Below, one piece after another: positions 60,237 to 64,000 of a stretch of DNA of 64,000 bases. How positions within the stretch are numbered: position 1 is the first letter of the stretch; each line of letters opens with the position of its first letter. The translations under genes were made by a program, and so were the position numbers. Source of the DNA: Micromussa lordhowensis (taxonomy: Eukaryota > Cnidaria > Anthozoa > Scleractinia > Lobophylliidae); assembly GCA_964020085.1 (NCBI GenBank), contig OZ026603.1, positions 10,584,926 through 10,648,925 of the forward strand, read 5' to 3'. The notes under the pieces were generated by a model that did no database searches, was not told the DNA's origin, and was given only the letters and a program-made list of their open reading frames with translations.

Positions 60237-62453
60237 TTATTGTAAATGGCTTTTCCCATCTGCATTGTCGTAACATGCAGTGCACGACCAAGACCTTCTT
60301 GGATTATCAGAGTAGGACGGCAGGCATGGGCAGGGGCTTGAGGTATACAACGGAACTGCTGACCAGGAGTACTGTGCGAAATTGCTTTGAGGTGTAACAG
60401 CACTTCCTGGGTTGAAAGGTATACTGTTGGCAGTATAAAAGTGCTGAGGGCTCCAAGGTACTTCATGGCCGCTGAAGTGATGCTCCAAAGCTTTATTTTC
60501 AATTTCACTCGTTGTTAGCTCTTCTCCATCTTTCATTTGCTTCCTGTATTTGGCTCTTCGGTTCTTAAACCACACCTAAAACGTAACATCATCCAAGTTA
60601 GTTTTCACCGATTTGAACGTGAATCACTCTGTGCGTAATCTGCGCAATTTGCTGTCGGAGCGGAGCAAGTGTGTCACATGTACGTAATTCGGTAAGATAT
60701 CGGTAAGCTGTCAGAAACGTTAAGGGAGATTGAATCAGTTGCTTAAAGAGTACGTGATATTCTGATGGTCATTGCGAGGGACTCTCGTTCGAGTTGTCTA
60801 GGTACGAGTCTGCCCCCCTTTAATCCCAATCCCACGTTCTTTGACAATGTATTAATTCGGTGCTTCCCTAGCTTCCTTCACCCATACAGGTGTGTGTATG
60901 GGTGTCAGTGATCGAGTTGTTGTTGAAATCTGACATAATATTGGCTGACCTTCGATGACTAGTATGCTATCTAGGGGGTAAACAGGGCTTGTAAAGCGGA
61001 TTTACACGCCCACGGCACGAGGCTTGGCACTTAATCTGAAGTTTGCCCTGTAGTGCTTGCAAGCCAGTTGTCTCACTCAGCACACAAGTGTCCTCGAATT
61101 CACTGCCACGGAGTGATTTCAAGTATACTTCTTTTACTCAATTGGTAGCAACATGCATATAACCGGATGGAGAGAGCCACTAAAGACAAAGTGTATTTCG
61201 CCACGATACTGGCTAAATACCCGTTTTAATAGACTAGGCTTGTTCCCTCGACCTCCCATGTACATCCTATTGTTAAGTATAGCGGTAAGTCAAGAGAAAA
61301 GGAGTATTCAGGTATCTTGATTAACCTCAACAGAGAAATCTTTCCTGATAATATTGTATATATAAGTCCATTACCACCATGTACAGAATACTCCAATAAG
61401 AGACTTCCGACTTGCCTGGATTCTTGACTCTGGAATGTTAATATAGGCCGCCAACTGTTCCCTCATCACAACATCTGGGTAATGTGTCTTTGAAAATGTA
61501 TTCTCTAATATCTGCAGCTGCTGGTGAGTGAAGGCGGTACGTGTTCGCCGATGCTTGCCTCTCGATGATCCATAATGTACCTCCAGTATTATATCTATGA
61601 AGACAAACGCTGGTGTGTTAAAGTGTTATCTCGGAAGGCTGGACATATTTAAGTTGAATATCACGAAGGCAACAGCCAGGGTAACCTTCGTTTACCGTGA
61701 ACAAAATCGGAATGGGTTTCAAACATCCGAGACTTTTAATGTTATCAATTTTATCGGCAATTCCACATCAGCCCTAAGGTTTCCATATTCAAACCTGCCT
61801 TGCTCTGCTTATTATATCCAAATAGGAACAACATTTAAATACGCGCCTGTGCAGTGTGGACTGGTCCTCTTGAAGTTTTTCAGTCTCGTGCTTAAAACGA
61901 AAGTTATTCATACTGATAACCATACTGTTGTTGTTGAACTTGTAACTACAGTATATCAAGAGTACAAATAAAGTGGTTCTAAGAATAACTTTTGATCGCT
62001 TTTGTAGGCATAAAGACAGCTAGGAAAAGTGCGCTTTTTCTTGCAACGTGATAAATAAGATAGTCTCGAATAATACGCGATTGTTCGAGGTATCATACAG
62101 TCAGTCAGTTACACCGGCTAACTTGTATCGTATGTATTACGTGGTAAAAAAGAAGAATGTTGCGCTCTGTTTGTGCTATTTTCAGGCAGTAAATTTATCT
62201 TTACGAAATTTCACTCTCTAATGATGTTATCAATTCTACAATGATGCTGCCGCTAGCGAAGGTTTCTGTGAAGTTTTGAGTGATGGGGGACTCCCTTGAA
62301 AAAGCAGGCATTCATCATACCATACTCACCAGCCAGGCGCTCGGCCAGTGTCAAAGCCCGATCTGCAGAACGAGGTTCTTGACTTGAATCACATTTGTCA
62401 GGCTTCAGTATGTTGTCAATGGAGAATGACGAAGTACTCAAATCTGACTCCAT
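60237..62453 (-). CDS. Dmbx: Dmbx-family paired-like homeobox gene, copy E
   Basis: Predicted homeodomain transcription factor of about 213 residues, the first gene of the cluster in transcription order. The coding exons are 62453-62330, 61594-61416 and 60575-60237. The ATG has an in-frame TAA 13 nt upstream. The eh1-like motif FSIDNIL at residues 10-16 is identical to the Goosecoid-type motif as I remember it. [20 protein letters not shown] spans the first junction. The homeodomain is at about residues 56-115 with K50 and matches copy B at 51 of 60 positions, the closest pair in the cluster. Intron 1 has a GTGAGT donor. Intron 2 begins GCAAGT directly after the CAG codon, so it appears to be a GC-AG intron. 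The 112-residue tail is rich in S, P, Y and W, with no OAR motif. An ATTAAA hexamer lies 11 nt past the stop, though such a short 3' end would be unusual. Introns are short (735 and 840 bp). Confidence 0.92.
61410..61415 (-). promoter_or_regulatory. GC-type 5' splice site (GCAAGT) of intron 2, Dmbx copy E
   Basis: The homeodomain codon for residue 46 (CAG) is followed by GCAAGT instead of GTnnnn. In the other four copies the same phase-0 junction is followed by GT (GTATCC, GTAAAC, GTTTGA, GTATAC). The extended match CAG|GCAAGT is what GC-AG introns need to pair with U1. No alternative GT nearby would keep the homeodomain intact. Confidence 0.8.
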
Positions 62454-62758
62454 CTTTGTTGCTGGTTACAAGTTTCTGTTGCGATGTTTACACAGGATAC
62501 CGTGAACTGCACAAACCGTGAGGCGAAAGCCCTCCGTGGTTTCTTGTCTGGCTTTCTGCAGCAGACAGAAGTATGTTACCTACCGTCCTTGTAAATTAGG
62601 CGAAATACTAGTGACAGTAACGAGATAGAGGGATATGTTCAATCATGCTGTTTTACATTGTGACGTTTTGTTTCCTTAATAGTATTGCGAGACGCAAGTT
62701 ACTTTAATTCCGCCTTTCCTGCAGCTAAATGCAATCGCACAGATTACTAACTGATTTC
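62454..62758. promoter_or_regulatory. Presumed upstream region of Dmbx copy E
   Basis: Immediately 5' of the copy E start on the minus strand. It contains a CTGCTGCAG acceptor-like site about 110 nt above the ATG, so a spliced 5' UTR is possible. No TATA box could be placed with confidence. The role is inferred from position only. Confidence 0.3.
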
Positions 62759-63160
62759 TAAAACGTTCTAAGCAGATTTACTTCTTTTTCCCCACTCTCT
62801 TTGGGTAAAGTGGTGAAACTAAAGACAAAAAGACAGCCTCAAAATCCTATAACGAGTTCTTAACTGAATAACAATAGGAAGAGAAAACGAAGCATTTTCC
62901 GAAACAGTAGAAGTAACACTGAATGACGGAGGCTTAGTTATGTCCTAAGAACAGTTAATGCAATGGAACCAGATTGCGTAGCTTTGGCTGAAAAGCATTG
63001 TAAGCAGATTTACTTCTTTCCTTCTTTCTCCAGGACTAAAGTGATAAAAGGGAGTTGAGACAGACTTGAAATCCTATAACGAGTTCATAACTGCGCCGGT
63101 AACAATTGATAAACAGAGAAAGGGAAGAATGTATAAAGCAAAAATAACACGGAATCGGAT
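62759..63160 (+). repeat. Degenerate tandem duplication, about 232-bp spacing
   Basis: TAAGCAGATTTACTTCTTT at 62769 recurs at 63001, followed in both by an AAAGTG block and then AATCCTATAACGAGTTC. A weaker match continues through TAACAAT and AATAACAC(T/G)GAAT-type phrases. It is non-coding and too diverged to be recent. Confidence 0.65.
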
Positions 63161-64000
63161 TGTACTTTTTTATCATACCCTCGCTTCTCAAAATCTTTCT
63201 TCAAAGGTTCCGGTATCTTCCTTGGCAGTATTCCCGTTAGAAATTTACTTTGTGATACGTCTAATACTATACAGTACTTGTGTGAAACCACAGAAATTGT
63301 AACACAGAAACAAGCGATTTCCTCCGTTTGACCTATTCTGTACCACTATATACGCCACGAAAACCATGTGGATATTAAAAGGTAATCCGTGTGAGCTTTG
63401 GTATCAAAACAGCTATGCCGAAACCCTTTATTTCATTTACTCTCCTAACGTTGCTCATTTCCGAACATAAACTCCAGCAGTGGGGTTAAGCAAATCGTGC
63501 TTAAGAGAAACAGCCTCCGTACTATATTGCCTAAACCAGGTTTATCACTGTGTACACACCTCCATCGATTTCGTATGCCGATCGTTTGCTCAAGAAATTC
63601 GGCGGCTGACACTGATTGATAGCGGCATAATTACAGCCTTGTGGACCTCCTTGAAGAGGCTTTCTGTTAGTGTACAACAGAGAGAAGAGTAATCAATTTC
63701 ATAGGAAACTATGATCATCCGGGATCATAACGTGTTTTCAGAACCATTTTAATAAATGCTACGTGACTTGAACCTTTGAGGATGTGTGACACAACGCACG
63801 GAATATTTTTGTTTAAGACTACATAGGAGGCAGGCGAAATTGGCGCAGCCTTTATATTCCCTGCCCGCATGTTGTGCATGAGAAAAAGGAGCAAAAAAAA
63901 AGAAGTTCACTCATGCGGTTTCATGACCACTAAGTTGGTTAATACATCACTTTTTGGGAACTTTGGTGCCGTTATTAAAGAGATCTGGGAAGTACCGTCA
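63161..64000. other. Right edge of window, no gene recognised
   Basis: Short open frames only. No further homeobox exon is visible in this stretch on either strand. Confidence 0.4.

Noticed and set aside
60227..60508. Second minus-strand frame overlapping exon 3 of copy E
   Set aside because: Not in frame with the homeodomain helix 3; shadow of the true exon.
61597..61971. 124-codon plus-strand frame in intron 1 of copy E
   Set aside because: Antisense to the gene, no recognised domain and no splice evidence.
16401..62453. Assignment of the cluster to Otx, Gsc or Pitx, which also have K50
   Set aside because: Those families lack the LAERLADIILE block directly before the homeodomain. The FSIDNIL motif alone would suggest Gsc, but the rest fits Dmbx.

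Overview
The window looks like nuclear DNA of a cnidarian, most likely an anthozoan such as a stony coral or sea anemone. This is an inference. It is AT-rich, genes are sparse and split by introns, and about a dozen kinds of short inverted-repeat elements, a Penelope-like retroelement and a tRNA-derived SINE-like repeat lie between them. There are no bacterial-style operons. Nearly all long open frames are chance frames.

The only genes I can support are five homeobox genes, here labelled A to E from left to right. All are on the minus strand, in tandem, between 16401 and 62453. Each has the same three coding exons. Exon 1 carries an eh1-like motif (F-x-I/V-x-x-I/L-L) and ends in LAERLA. A phase-1 intron follows. 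Exon 2 begins D-(I/V)-I and encodes homeodomain residues 1-46. A phase-0 intron follows. Exon 3 begins (V/I)WFKNRRAK and encodes the tail. The joined LAERLADIILE block, the K50 paired-like homeodomain and the HYPDVVMRE helix match the Dmbx family (vertebrate DMBX1; Hydra manacle is thought to be related). Hand-joined proteins are about 242 (A), 285 (B), 193 (C), 209 (D) and 213 (E) residues. B and E are the most typical. A, C and D have diverged, and the C-terminal tails show no obvious similarity to one another.

Layout: 1-16400 has no recognised gene, only degenerate repeats and inverted-repeat elements. Gene A spans 16401-23368. The interval 23369-33524 is a transposon-rich spacer with a mariner-type MITE, a TIR element holding a Myb/SANT-like fragment, a SINE-like repeat, a tandem duplication and a broken Penelope-like element with inverted ends. 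Gene B spans 33525-36913, gene C 41795-46609, gene D 49230-53520 and gene E 60237-62453. The spacer between D and E holds a near-perfect 445-bp foldback element beside a second TIR element. The last 1.5 kb holds only a degenerate tandem duplication.

The shared orientation, intron positions and domain order point to serial tandem duplication of one Dmbx ancestor. The eh1-like motif predicts Groucho/TLE-dependent repression. The divergent homeodomains and tails suggest that the copies have separated in function.
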